Assembly: GCA_021154945.1 (NCBI GenBank) | Contig: JAJNQF010000453.1 | Coordinates: forward strand, 1 to 25,007 | Length of the DNA: 25,007 nt | DNA from: Sphingomonas sp. | Lineage (GTDB): Bacteria; Pseudomonadota; Alphaproteobacteria; Sphingomonadales; Sphingomonadaceae | Reading direction: 5' to 3' | Part shown: one piece after another, positions 17,575-24,973 of the stretch | Layout of the letters: the number at the start of each line of letters is the position of its first letter | Numbering within the stretch: position 1 is the first letter of the stretch | Notes under the pieces: model-generated | Told to the model about the DNA's origin: nothing | Seen by the model: the letters and a program-made list of their open reading frames with translations, nothing else | The model's database searches: none | Program-made: the position numbers and the translations under genes

Positions 17575-18027
17575 TCAGAAGATGTAACGCATTTTCACCT
17601 GTTGCAATTCGGCATCACCAGCAACCATGAACCGGGCGGCGGAAAAGCGCGGCGGACCGAACCGGACCGCGGCGTTGCGCGAGAAACCGTAACCCTCGCG
17701 CGGGATGCCGGCGAGCGTATCGAGCTTGGCGTTGTTGTTCTCGTCATGGATCACCGCGAGCGCATAGCCGCGCTGGGGCAGCCCCGGGAAACTGGTGGTG
17801 CGGACGCTGGCGGGCAGCGACCGGGTCAGCGCGTTGGCATCGTCGACGCAGGCGGGGAAATTGTCGGGATCCGCGGTGAGGCAGATCCGGATCATGCCCT
17901 TTGCCGAGCGGAGATTGTCGATCTCTACGTCAAGCCGCGTGACGGGGGCTGCCGCTGCCAGCGTCAGCCACGCCAGCGCGCCCGCCACTGCCAACGGCAG
18001 GCGCGACACGGGCGGCAGCTTTCGCAT
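17575..18027 (-). CDS. Exported DUF2141 protein
   Basis: This is a 150-residue secreted protein. A signal peptide covers MRKLPPVSRLPLAVAGALAW up to about residue 28 (LAAAAP). The DUF2141 features follow: LDVEIDNLRSAKGMIRICL near the start of the mature chain, then YALAVIHDENNNAKLDTLAG and IPREGYGFSRNA. The conserved HDENNNxKLD looks like an Asp/Asn-rich calcium-binding-like loop. Two cysteines may form a disulfide. The function is unknown. The ATG at 18027 is inside the 3' end of the desaturase gene, an overlap of 98 nt in another frame. A longer in-frame start at 18099 would put 24 non-signal residues first and is rejected. Translation is probably coupled to the desaturase. Confidence 0.85.
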   Translation of the reverse strand: MRKLPPVSRLPLAVAGALAWLTLAAAAPVTRLDVEIDNLRSAKGMIRICLTADPDNFPACVDDANALTRSLPASVRTTSFPGLPQRGYALAVIHDENNNAKLDTLAGIPREGYGFSRNAAVRFGPPRFSAARFMVAGDAELQQVKMRYIF

Positions 18028-18748
18028 GCGACTTGGTGAAGTCGCCGAGCCCCTTGTCGGTGCCGCAGAGCCGATCCCAAAAGCGGAAATAAAGGCCATA
18101 GTTGCACCCGTATTGTTCGTGATGGCGCTGATGATGGCTCGCCGTGATCAGCCAGCCGCCCAGTGCGCCCCGCCACATGAACCGGGGGAAAACCTCCCAC
18201 CCCATGTGATTGGTTACCCCCATAACGGTCATGATCGTCAGTACCAGACCCAGTGCGCCGACATGGATCGGAATCAGGAAGACCAGTAGCGGAATTATCA
18301 CAGCGCCGGTGATCGCCTCGATCGGATGGAACGCCATCGCCGCCCACGCGGTCGGCGGGCGGCTGGCGTGATGCACCGCGTGCGCGAGCTTGAAGGGTTT
18401 AGGCCGATGCATCCAGCGATGCGTCCAGTAGAACCAGGTGTCGTGCGCGAACAGGAACGCGAGCACCGCCACCGGCAGGTACCAGAGCGGGTAGGCGTGG
18501 ACGTCGGTATAGATCTGCGTCCAGCCGCGATTCTGCCAGCCCCAGGCGACGATCCCCGCGGGTATGCCGTAGATCGCGGCGGAGGCGATGCTCCACCAGA
18601 TCTCGCGCCGCATCTGCGCGTCGAGCCCGCGGTAGAGCCCGGGATGGCGCGCGCGGGTCGCTGCGGCGAACGCGCCGGAGACGATGAGATAGCGGACCCC
18701 GACGATCGCGGTCATTGCCAGCGCGGAGAGGAGGATGGCGAGCCACAT
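17930..18748 (-). CDS. Sterol desaturase/fatty-acid hydroxylase family membrane protein
   Basis: This is a 272-residue integral membrane di-iron oxygenase. The histidine clusters of PF04116 are present: HDTWFYWTHRWMH (H102, H110, H114), HAVHH (H123, H126, H127) and HHQRHH (H205-H210). Several hydrophobic spans (residues 1-25, 50-70, 86-100, 145-180) set these boxes at the cytoplasmic face. Members hydroxylate or desaturate lipids, sterols or carotenoids; the substrate here is open, with membrane lipids or carotenoids as the natural candidates given crtY-crtI 2 kb away. The ATG at 18748 begins MWLAILLSALAM. TATAAG ends exactly 6 nt before it and there is no Shine-Dalgarno, so the mRNA may be leaderless. 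The last ~32 codons are low-complexity and overlap the DUF2141 start. Confidence 0.9.
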   Translation of the reverse strand: MWLAILLSALAMTAIVGVRYLIVSGAFAAATRARHPGLYRGLDAQMRREIWWSIASAAIYGIPAGIVAWGWQNRGWTQIYTDVHAYPLWYLPVAVLAFLFAHDTWFYWTHRWMHRPKPFKLAHAVHHASRPPTAWAAMAFHPIEAITGAVIIPLLVFLIPIHVGALGLVLTIMTVMGVTNHMGWEVFPRFMWRGALGGWLITASHHQRHHEQYGCNYGLYFRFWDRLCGTDKGLGDFTKSHAKAAARVAPAVGSGGRAGVADAGSGSPRHAA

Positions 18749-18760
18749 GAGGCGCTTATA
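18749..18760 (-). promoter_or_regulatory. Possible -10 element of a leaderless desaturase transcript
   Basis: On the minus strand TATAAG, six bases and then ATG. TTACCC about 17 nt upstream is a poor -35 match. No ribosome-binding sequence fits between the hexamer and the start. Confidence 0.4.
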
Positions 18761-18929
18761 GGGGATTTTGGGGTGTTGGGTAATGGGGGTTGTGGTGATG
18801 AGTGTGAGCGTGCGCCAGCCTGAGAGCTTCCGTAGGCAAAGCGAACGCAATTCAAAATCGGCAACATGCTTTTCCCGTTCCACGCCGAACGATAGATATA
18901 GCAATGTTGCTGATAATTGACGGTGAAAC

Positions 18930-19001
18930 ATGAACGAATTGGTTGCTTGGCTCGAAGCTCGTGACAAGCTCGCAGGCTGGGCGCAATGCTTGCTCTGCTA
19001 G
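18930..19001 (+). pseudogene. Short upstream frame, probable detached N-terminus of the next gene
   Basis: An ATG with GGTGA 3 nt upstream opens 23 codons (MNELVAWLEARDKLAGWAQ, then four residues and TAG). The peptide has the look of a cytosolic N-terminal helix leading into a membrane segment. The stop overlaps the next frame, which begins with the matching hydrophobic run MLALLATYLTAFMP at 18986. A single small indel near 18985 would join the two into one protein. It could alternatively be a translated leader. Confidence 0.5.
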
Positions 19002-19471
19002 CCACGTACCTTACTGCCTTTATGCCAATTCGCCATCGCAAAAGGCAGCTGCGAAAAGCGGCTACTCGCTTGCTTGAACACGGCTACGAGGTCCTGGAAA
19101 GCTATCATCGCACTACCTCCAACTTTCTTCCCGAATCAATAAGTCTTCGAGGTGCAGCACTATCCGTTGGAGGTATAATAGACGAAATAGGCCGCTTCCC
19201 AATTTACGAATTAGACGATCAAGGAAGCAGATCACTCGCCAGACGCCTAATTGCGGTTAACGGAAATCTTCTTACAACTAGGTTTATACTTGAGGGATCG
19301 GCCGATAATATAGATGGTCGAGAAGCTACGGAAGAAGAGAGGGATATCATAGTAGAGTTTTTGAGTGAGCGGCTGAAATTTGCGAAAGATATTCTTGCCG
19401 GCAAAATAATGGAACGACCAGTTTGGCCAAATCCGGAACCCCAGCAAAAAAGCGAATCATCCCTTATGTAG
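18986..19471 (+). CDS. Hypothetical protein, one N-terminal membrane segment, A/T-rich gene
   Basis: The frame encodes 161 residues. A hydrophobic stretch (LALLATYLTAFMP) is followed by a basic stop-transfer-like run (RHRKRQLRKAATR), then a soluble helical domain with ESYHRTTSNFLPESISLRG, an acidic EATEEERDIIVEFLSERLKF segment and a polar tail. I do not recognise a named family. The base composition is far richer in A and T than the neighbours and rare-looking codons such as ATA and TTA are common, which points to acquired DNA. The ATG at 18986 has no good Shine-Dalgarno, whereas the upstream frame at 18930 does; the true N-terminus probably lies there and has been put out of frame. Confidence 0.65.
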   Translation: MLALLATYLTAFMPIRHRKRQLRKAATRLLEHGYEVLESYHRTTSNFLPESISLRGAALSVGGIIDEIGRFPIYELDDQGSRSLARRLIAVNGNLLTTRFILEGSADNIDGREATEEERDIIVEFLSERLKFAKDILAGKIMERPVWPNPEPQQKSESSLM

Positions 19472-19679
19472 AATGATCATCCGGGTGCGAACTGGTAAGG
19501 CAGGAGTCGTGGGACACGCTGGCCTGGATTGGGGTGACAGACCTTGGGGTGCGCGGCTTCACCTGTTCCCGGCGATTCATCAGCCGTTGCGATAGGCTTG
19601 ATATAGCCCCTATGCAGTGGGCGGAAAGATGGTAGCCTCGCCTCCAGAGCAGGATGACCTGCCAATCGGAGAGTGATGC

Positions 19680-19892
19680 ATGGCAGACCACAGCGCCGCG
19701 CGCGGGGATATTGGTGGCGAGACCGGCCGGGATATTCGCGAGGATATCGGCAAGGACCACAAGGGGCTGATCTATGTGATCGCCGGGACCATATTGGCCC
19801 TGGGGCTGGTGTTGATGGCGTTCTACGACCGCGCGGGCGATCCGATGCCGATCGCTTCGGTGCAGACGCCGGTCGTCACCGCGCAGCAATAG
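19680..19892 (+). CDS. Small single-pass membrane protein, unknown function
   Basis: This is a 70-residue protein. Residues 1-28 are polar with alternating charges (GDIGGETGRDIREDIGKDHK), residues 29-49 form one membrane helix (GLIYVIAGTILALGLVLMAFY), and a short tail follows. By the positive-inside rule the orientation is unclear. GGAGAG 6 nt before the ATG is a good ribosome site. The 208 bp before it hold no gene that I can support. Its last 17 nt overlap the end of the convergent acetyltransferase gene. I do not recognise the family. Confidence 0.75.
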   Translation: MADHSAARGDIGGETGRDIREDIGKDHKGLIYVIAGTILALGLVLMAFYDRAGDPMPIASVQTPVVTAQQ

Positions 19893-20436
19893 CCGCGGGA
19901 TCCGCCGCGGACGCGCGGCGGTCGAAGATCAGGATCGGCGCGTCCCGGTAGGCGCCCGTGGTGCGCAGGCGGTAGCCCAGACGCTCGGCGAGGCGGATCG
20001 AGGGGGCGTTGGCGGGATCTATGATGCAGGTCGTCGCGGGGATGCGCGCGTCGGTCCAGGCTAGGATCGCGGCGAGCGCTTCGGAGGCGTAGCCTTGGCC
20101 TTGCGCGGCGCCGGTGAGGGTCCAGCCGACCTCTGGCGCAGCGTCGATCGAGGGCTCGATCGCGCGGCGGGCCTCGATCAGGCCGAGCTCGCCGATCAAC
20201 GCGCCGGTCGCGGTTTCGCGTGCGATCCAGCTGCCATAGTCGAACAGCGTCCACTGGCCGATCGAGCGGAGCAGGCGGATCCAGACGTCCTCGCGGGGGC
20301 GGGGCTGGCCACCGATCATCGTGTAGACGCGCGGGTCGGTCCACATCGCGGCGCAGTCCTCGAGGTCGGTCGCGGCGTGGCCGGTCAGGGTCAGGCGGGC
20401 GGTGGTGAGCGTGGGGGCGGATGCGGGCGTGAGCAT
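19876..20436 (-). CDS. GNAT-family N-acetyltransferase, RimJ/RimL-like
   Basis: This is a 186-residue acetyl-CoA-dependent N-acetyltransferase of the Acetyltransf_3 group. It opens with TARLTLTGHAATDLEDCAAM, the usual first strand and helix of RimJ/RimL-type enzymes, has the acetyl-CoA pyrophosphate loop AAQGQGYASEALAAILAW at about residues 110-127, and ends with the PANAPSIRLAERLGYRL strand-helix motif, the family's N-x-x-S-x-x-x-x-E-x-x-G-F/Y signature. The acceptor (ribosomal protein, small molecule or other) cannot be told. The ATG at 20436 starts MLTPASAPTLTTARLTL. Upstream lie only palindromic repeats. Confidence 0.9.
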   Translation of the reverse strand: MLTPASAPTLTTARLTLTGHAATDLEDCAAMWTDPRVYTMIGGQPRPREDVWIRLLRSIGQWTLFDYGSWIARETATGALIGELGLIEARRAIEPSIDAAPEVGWTLTGAAQGQGYASEALAAILAWTDARIPATTCIIDPANAPSIRLAERLGYRLRTTGAYRDAPILIFDRRASAADPAAIAAR

Positions 20437-20570
20437 TTGCAGGGTCTAGGGGCGATTGCGATGGAGGGGTATCCGTTGCGGTGGCGTTCTCGCGGTGGGG
20501 GTGAGAGGCGTATTCGTGGCCCGATTCCTTTGCCGGGAATGAAAAGGGTGTCCGTGGCCGGGCATTCTCC

Positions 20571-20673
20571 CCTCCCTGGAAGGGAGAGGTCGGGGGTGGG
20601 TCGGCCGGCTTGAGCCACGCGCGTTCGACTATGCGGACGCCGACCCACCCCCAGCCCCTCCCTTCCAGGGAGG
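20571..20673. repeat. Inverted pair of CCTCCCTGGAAGGGAG-type repeats
   Basis: The arms 20571-20605 and 20639-20673 match in inverted orientation at 32 of 35 positions, with a 33-nt spacer. Each arm contains a CTCCCTTCCAGGGAG-type hairpin and a GGGGGTGGGTCGG tract. The 490 bp between the acetyltransferase and crtY are made largely of such repeats; I see no gene there. Confidence 0.85.
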
Positions 20674-20771
20674 GGGGCAGGTTCACCTCTCCTTACAGGG
20701 CGGAGTAGCCGTTGCCGGGTTTCCTCCTCCCTTCCAGTGAGGGGCGAGGACGCGGAATGGAGGTTCCCCTT

Positions 20772-20821
20772 CCTCCCCCTCCGTCTGGCAAGTGCCAACC
20801 ACCTCCCCCTGCCGGGGGAGG
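20772..20821. repeat. Single copy of the CCTCCCCC...GGGGGAGG repeat
   Basis: It reads CCTCCCCCTCCGTCTGGCAA, a short variable part, then CCACCTCCCCCTGCCGGGGG and AGG. It closely matches the right copy at 16569-16618. Its partner copy in the opposite orientation is not visible nearby. It lies about 105 bp before the crtY start. Confidence 0.85.
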
Positions 20822-20926
20822 ATCGTAAGCCGGCCCCCTGCCCGTCCCGGCAACGCAGGTTGTCTTCGTGCGTGATTGCTTTGCAAAGGTTGTTTTCGAG
20901 GCTCTCGCTTTGCGCTAGTCGGAGGC

Positions 20927-22090
20927 ATGGCATCGACGATCTCCTGCGACGTCGCGATCGTTGGCGCGGGTTTGGCCGGCGGGATGATCGCGCTGGCGCT
21001 CAAGGCCAGGCATCCGGCACTGGACGTGCGGCTGATCGACGCCGCGCCGGTGGTCGGCGGCAATCATCTCTGGTCGTTCTTCGGCAGCGACGTGGCGCAA
21101 GAGGATCGCTGGATCGTCGCGCCGCTCGTGGTGCATGCGTGGCAGGGCTACGACGTGCGCTTTCCGGGGCACGAACGAACGATCGACGCGACCTATTTTT
21201 CGATCGAGAGCGAGCGGCTCGACCGTCAAGTGCGCCGCGTGCTGCCGCCGCACGCGTTGATGCTCGGGCGGAAGGTGTCGGGGGCCAGCGCGACCGCGGT
21301 GGTGCTGGCGGATGGCGACCGGATCGAGGCCAAGGGCGTGATCGACGTGCGGGGCCCGGGCGACCTGTCGTTGCTCGATCTCGCATGGCAGAAGTTCGTC
21401 GGGCGCGAACTGGTGCTGAGCGCCCCGCATGACAGCCCCACGCCGATCGTGATGGACGCGACCGTGCCGCAGATCGACGGCTATCGCTTCGTTTATTGCC
21501 TGCCGCTTGCCGACGACCGGATGTTCGTCGAGGACACCTATTACAGCGATACCCCCGACCTGGATGTCGAGACGCTCACGACCCGCGTCCACGACTATGC
21601 CGAGGCGCGCGGCTGGACCGTGGCGCAGGCGGCGCGGCAGGAATCGGGCGTGCTGCCGGTCGCGATGGGCGGCGATTTCGAGGCGTATTGGCGGTCGGGC
21701 GGTGCGCATGTCGCCAAGGCGGGCATGCGCGCGGGGATGTTCCACCCGACCACCGGCTATTCGCTGCCCGATGCGGTGCGGACCGCGGCGATGCTGGCCG
21801 ACCTCAGCGATTTCTCCGGCGCGAAACTGCATGACGCGACGCACGAAATGGCGCGCGCGACGTGGCAAAGCCGCGGCTTCTACCGGATGCTCGACACGAT
21901 GTTGTTCCGCGCAGCCGAGCCGGAGGAACGCTACCGCATCCTCGAACGCTTCTACCGCCTGTCGCCTGCACTTATCGGGCGGTTCTATGCCGGACGGTCG
22001 ACGATGACCGACAAGGCCCGAGTCCTCACCGGCAAGCCGCCAGTCCCCATCTCGCGCGCCGTTCGCGCCATTATCGGAGCACGCTCTTGA
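20927..22090 (+). CDS. crtY: Lycopene beta-cyclase CrtY
   Basis: This FAD/NAD(P)H-dependent membrane-associated enzyme cyclises both ends of lycopene to beta-carotene. It has 387 residues, normal for bacterial CrtY. The N-terminal dinucleotide fold is CDVAIVGAGLAGGMIALAL (GxGxxG at 13-18). GGNHLWSFF, the VIDVRGPGD strand, QKFVGRELVL, the VEDTYYSDTP segment, GMFHPTTGYSLPDA and the C-terminal RGFYRMLDTMLFRAAEPEER helix are family marks. The ATG at 20927 fits the family N-terminus, yet its Shine-Dalgarno GGAGG ends only 1 nt before it. The gene overlaps crtI and the two form one unit. The window contains neither crtB nor crtZ. Confidence 0.95.
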   Translation: MASTISCDVAIVGAGLAGGMIALALKARHPALDVRLIDAAPVVGGNHLWSFFGSDVAQEDRWIVAPLVVHAWQGYDVRFPGHERTIDATYFSIESERLDRQVRRVLPPHALMLGRKVSGASATAVVLADGDRIEAKGVIDVRGPGDLSLLDLAWQKFVGRELVLSAPHDSPTPIVMDATVPQIDGYRFVYCLPLADDRMFVEDTYYSDTPDLDVETLTTRVHDYAEARGWTVAQAARQESGVLPVAMGGDFEAYWRSGGAHVAKAGMRAGMFHPTTGYSLPDAVRTAAMLADLSDFSGAKLHDATHEMARATWQSRGFYRMLDTMLFRAAEPEERYRILERFYRLSPALIGRFYAGRSTMTDKARVLTGKPPVPISRAVRAIIGARS

Positions 22091-23565
22091 AGACCGCAAT
22101 AGTCATCGGCGCAGGATTTGGCGGCCTCGCGCTCGCGATCCGGCTGCAATCCGCGGGCGTGCAGACGACGATCGTCGAAAGCCGCGACAAGCCGGGTGGG
22201 CGCGGCTATTATTGGGAGCGCGACGGGTTCACGTTCGATGCGGGCCCGACCGTCATCACCGATCCAGATTGCCTGCGCGAATTGTGGGCGCTGAGCGGGC
22301 GCGACATGAGCGAGGACGTGACGCTCGATCCGGTGCTGCCGTTCTACCGGCTGAACTGGCCCGACGGGACGAATTTCGACTATACCAACGACGACGTGCA
22401 GATGCGCGCCGAGATCGAGAAGCTGCATCCCGGCGACTGGGCAGGGTATGAGAAGTTCCTGCAGTATTCGGCGGGCGTGTTCCACGAAGGCTATGAGAAG
22501 CTCGGCCATGTCGCGTTCCTCGATTTCGGGTCGATGATCAAGGCGGCGCCGGCGCTGGCGAAATACCAGGCGTGGCGGTCGGTCTATTCGATCGTGTCGA
22601 GCTTCGTGAAGTCGGAGAAGTTGCGCGAGGCATTGAGCTTCCACACGCTGCTGGTCGGCGGCAATCCGATGACGACGAGCGCGATCTATGCGCTGATCCA
22701 CAAGCTGGAGCGTGACGGCGGGGTGTGGTTCGCGCGTGGCGGCACCAACCGTCTAGTGGCGGCGCTGGTGACGCAGTTCGAGCGACTGGGCGGGGTGCTG
22801 CGGCTCGACGATCCGGTGACGTCGATCGAGACGCTTGGTGACCGCGCGACCGGCGTGACGACCGCGAGCGGTTGGTCGGGTCAGGCGGATGCAGTGGCCG
22901 CGAACAGCGACATCATGCACACCTATCGCGACCTGCTGGCGACGTCGCGCAGTGCGAAGCGCAAGACCGGCTCGCTCGAGCGGAAGAAATATTCGCCGTC
23001 GCTGTTCGTGGTGCATTTCGGGATCAAGGGCACGTGGCCGGGCATCCCGCACCACATGATCCTGTTCGGGCCGCGCTATAAGGGGCTGCTCGAGGACATT
23101 TACGATCACGGCGTGCTGAGCGAGGATTTCTCGCTGTACCTGCATCATCCGACCGTGACCGATCCGTCGCTGGCGCCGGAGGGGCATTCGACCTTCTATG
23201 CGTTGGCGCCGGTGCCGCACATGGGGAAATTCCCGGTCGACTGGGACGAGATCGCGCCGATCCTGGAGAAGCGCATCCTCGACGAGATCGGGCGGCGGTT
23301 GATCCCGGACATCCATGAGCGGATCGTGACGAAATTCTCGTACGCGCCGAAGGATTTCGCGCAGGATCTCAATGCGCATCTGGGAAGCGCGTTCTCGCTG
23401 GAGCCGGTGCTGACGCAGAGCGCGTATTTCCGGGTGCATAACCGCGACGAGCATATTCCGAACCTGTACTTCGTGGGCGCTGGCACGCATCCGGGTGCGG
23501 GGATTCCTGGGGTCGTCGGGAGTGCGAAGGCTACGGCTCGGTTGATGCTCGAAGGCCAAAAGTAA
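22087..23565 (+). CDS. crtI: Phytoene desaturase CrtI
   Basis: This FAD-dependent enzyme introduces the four double bonds that turn phytoene into lycopene, the substrate of CrtY. It has 492 residues, typical of CrtI. The N-terminal fold is TAIVIGAGFGGLALAIRLQS (GxGxxG at 8-13), followed by ESRDKPGGRGYYWERDGFTF, DAGPTVITDP and LLVGGNPMTTSAIYALIH. The C-terminal FAD motif is LYFVGAGTHPGAGIPGVVGS. The start is TTG at 22087, overlapping the crtY stop in TTGA, with GGAG 7 nt upstream. The protein then begins KTAIVIGAG, exactly at the family N-terminus, and no ATG fits. TTG and tight overlap suggest expression tuned relative to crtY. Confidence 0.96.
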   Translation: MKTAIVIGAGFGGLALAIRLQSAGVQTTIVESRDKPGGRGYYWERDGFTFDAGPTVITDPDCLRELWALSGRDMSEDVTLDPVLPFYRLNWPDGTNFDYTNDDVQMRAEIEKLHPGDWAGYEKFLQYSAGVFHEGYEKLGHVAFLDFGSMIKAAPALAKYQAWRSVYSIVSSFVKSEKLREALSFHTLLVGGNPMTTSAIYALIHKLERDGGVWFARGGTNRLVAALVTQFERLGGVLRLDDPVTSIETLGDRATGVTTASGWSGQADAVAANSDIMHTYRDLLATSRSAKRKTGSLERKKYSPSLFVVHFGIKGTWPGIPHHMILFGPRYKGLLEDIYDHGVLSEDFSLYLHHPTVTDPSLAPEGHSTFYALAPVPHMGKFPVDWDEIAPILEKRILDEIGRRLIPDIHERIVTKFSYAPKDFAQDLNAHLGSAFSLEPVLTQSAYFRVHNRDEHIPNLYFVGAGTHPGAGIPGVVGSAKATARLMLEGQK

Positions 23566-23570
23566 GATTT

Positions 23571-23727
23571 GTTCACGTGGAGGCGCGGAGGCGCGGAGGT
23601 GTTGCGCTTGTCGCGTAGCGACCGTGTCTCCAACATCGCGTAGCGCGTCTCCGACGATTTGCGGAACTTGCATGAAGACAGTGCGAGCGTTGTCCGGAAC
23701 GCGACACCTCCGCGTCTCCGCGTGAAC
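23571..23727. repeat. Inverted repeat pair after crtI (GTTCACG-CGGAG-CGCGGAGGTG type)
   Basis: The left arm 23571-23606 and right arm 23701-23727 are inverted copies beginning or ending with GTTCACG/CGTGAAC. The left arm carries one extra GCGCGGAG unit. The 94-nt centre holds a further imperfect GCGTAGCGACCGTGTCTCC / CGTAGCGCGTCTCC duplication. It starts 6 nt after the crtI stop and may help end the crtY-crtI transcript. From 23728 to 23932 I see no gene, though GGCCACC occurs twice. Confidence 0.8.
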
Positions 23728-23932
23728 CCATTCTACCGACCATATCCGAAACGGATCGGTTGTGCGGCGCTTTGCCCCTGTGGGCCGCGCGAGCTGGAGA
23801 TGGCCACCAAAATGGGTAGATCGTCTATGGCCACCCGCGGGCCTTTCGCTAGCCTTCCTTGCGTGCGGCAGTGCCGGCGAACATCCGTATCGCCTCTCCC
23901 GGCCGCTCGTTCAAACGAGGAAGGATGCTGAT

Positions 23933-24208
23933 ATGACCATCACCGTGAACCAGGAGGAATGGGCCGCATTAGGTACCGAGCAGCAGAATCTGATCGCCAG
24001 CATCATCAGCGAGAATTTCAAGGGCGAGACGATCGAACCCACACGCAGCGACCTAGCGGACACGGGAGAGCTCGGCGGCATTTGCCAGACGGGGTGCGAC
24101 ATCGCCCAGGCAGCGGCGATCTCGCTGTGCGGCAGGCTCCCGTTCGGTCAGGGCATCTGCATTGCGCTGGCGAAAACGGCCGGCGATGCATGCCGGAGCG
24201 CTTGCTGA
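23933..24208 (+). CDS. Cys-rich leader/core peptide, candidate bacteriocin or RiPP precursor
   Basis: This is a 91-residue protein with two unlike halves. Residues 1-49 (MTITVNQEEWAALGTEQQNL, then an acidic stretch to DTGELGG) are polar, helical and free of Cys, like a leader peptide, ending in Gly-Gly. Residues 50-91 are small, hydrophobic and Gly/Ala-rich with six Cys at 51, 55, 66, 76, 87 and 91, the last being the C-terminal residue. That pattern recalls Cys-rich bacteriocins such as the halocin C8 group, or a modified peptide cut after a double glycine. GGAAGGA about 8 nt before the ATG supports this start. No modification enzyme, protease-transporter or immunity gene is in the window, so the assignment is inference. 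Confidence 0.72.
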   Translation: MTITVNQEEWAALGTEQQNLIASIISENFKGETIEPTRSDLADTGELGGICQTGCDIAQAAAISLCGRLPFGQGICIALAKTAGDACRSAC

Positions 24209-24312
24209 TCGACCGATCGTCCGGATCGGCTGTGCATGGTGCCGGTCCGGATACCGGGTTCGACGATGTTCGCACGCTTGTGGCCCGTGCTCGCATCTCG
24301 TAGCGAGGCGGC

Positions 24313-24894
24313 ATGAAACGTCTTGCTGTGTATTGCGGGTCGGCGACGCCGGCCGATCCAACTTATATCGAGGGCGCCCGGGCGCTCGGGCTGGCTTTTG
24401 CCGAGCGGGGGATTGGCCTCGTTTATGGCGGCGGGCGGACGGGGCTGATGGGCGCGATCGCCGATAGCGCGCTTGCGGGCGGCGGCGAGGTTATCGGCGT
24501 CATTCCTCAGGCGCTGGTCGATGCGGAGGTGGCGCATCGGGGGCTTACCGAACTGCATGTCGTGACCGGCATGCATCAGCGGAAGCAGATGTTCACGGAC
24601 TTGAGCGACGGGTTCGTGACGATTCCGGGCGGGACCGGGACGATGGACGAACTGTGGGAGGCGTTGAGCTGGGCGCAGCTAGGCTATCATGCGGATCCGG
24701 TTGGGCTGCTGAATACCGCGGGCTATTATGATCACCTGATCGCGTTCTGGGAAAAGATGGGCGAGGTCGGGTTTTTGCGGGCGCAGCACCGCGATCTGCT
24801 GATCGTGGCGGATACGCTGGACGTGCTGCTCGACCGGATGGCGGAACATGTGCCGACGCAGCCGATCGTGCGGATGAACGCGTCGGATTTGTGA
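24313..24894 (+). CDS. LOG-family protein (TIGR00730), nucleoside 5'-monophosphate phosphoribohydrolase
   Basis: This is a 193-residue cytoplasmic Rossmann-fold protein of the LOG family. Members remove ribose 5-phosphate from cytokinin ribotides or from AMP-type nucleotides. The family motif PGGTGTMDE is at 105-113 and the partner R90-K91 in GMHQRKQ precedes it. VYCGS at 6-10 and VYGGGRTGLMG at 37-47 form the nucleotide pocket. Bacterial homologs are often annotated as lysine decarboxylases, which is not supported by this motif. GAGG 4-5 nt before the ATG is a good ribosome site. It follows the Cys-rich peptide gene by 104 bp with no sign of coupling. Confidence 0.95.
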   Translation: MKRLAVYCGSATPADPTYIEGARALGLAFAERGIGLVYGGGRTGLMGAIADSALAGGGEVIGVIPQALVDAEVAHRGLTELHVVTGMHQRKQMFTDLSDGFVTIPGGTGTMDELWEALSWAQLGYHADPVGLLNTAGYYDHLIAFWEKMGEVGFLRAQHRDLLIVADTLDVLLDRMAEHVPTQPIVRMNASDL

Positions 24895-24942
24895 AGTTGA
24901 CGGCTCGCTCCAGCACCTGCCGCGACCCCAATGCTCGCCGCC

Positions 24943-24973
24943 CCCCCGGCGGAGGCCGGGGCCCAGTTGGGAA
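24943..24973. repeat. GC-rich palindromic repeat, same family as the copy in tsaC
   Basis: CCCCGGC-ggag-GCCGGGG (24944-24961) followed by CCCAGTTGGGAA. In the opposite orientation the copy at 29-63 has the same 7-bp stem, a 4-nt loop and a CCCAATTGGAA tail. Here it lies in intergenic DNA beyond the LOG gene. Confidence 0.8.

Noticed and set aside
19464..19889. Minus-strand frame of 141 codons covering the small membrane protein and the gap before it
   Set aside because: The plus-strand gene at 19680 has a good ribosome site and a membrane helix; the minus-strand translation has no recognisable features.
23566..23932. CRISPR-like repeats after crtI
   Set aside because: The repeats are two inverted copies plus an internal duplication, with no regular spacing and no cas genes.
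24313..24894. Lysine decarboxylase
   Set aside because: The PGGTGTMDE motif and ~190-residue length identify the LOG phosphoribohydrolase family, which is often mislabelled.
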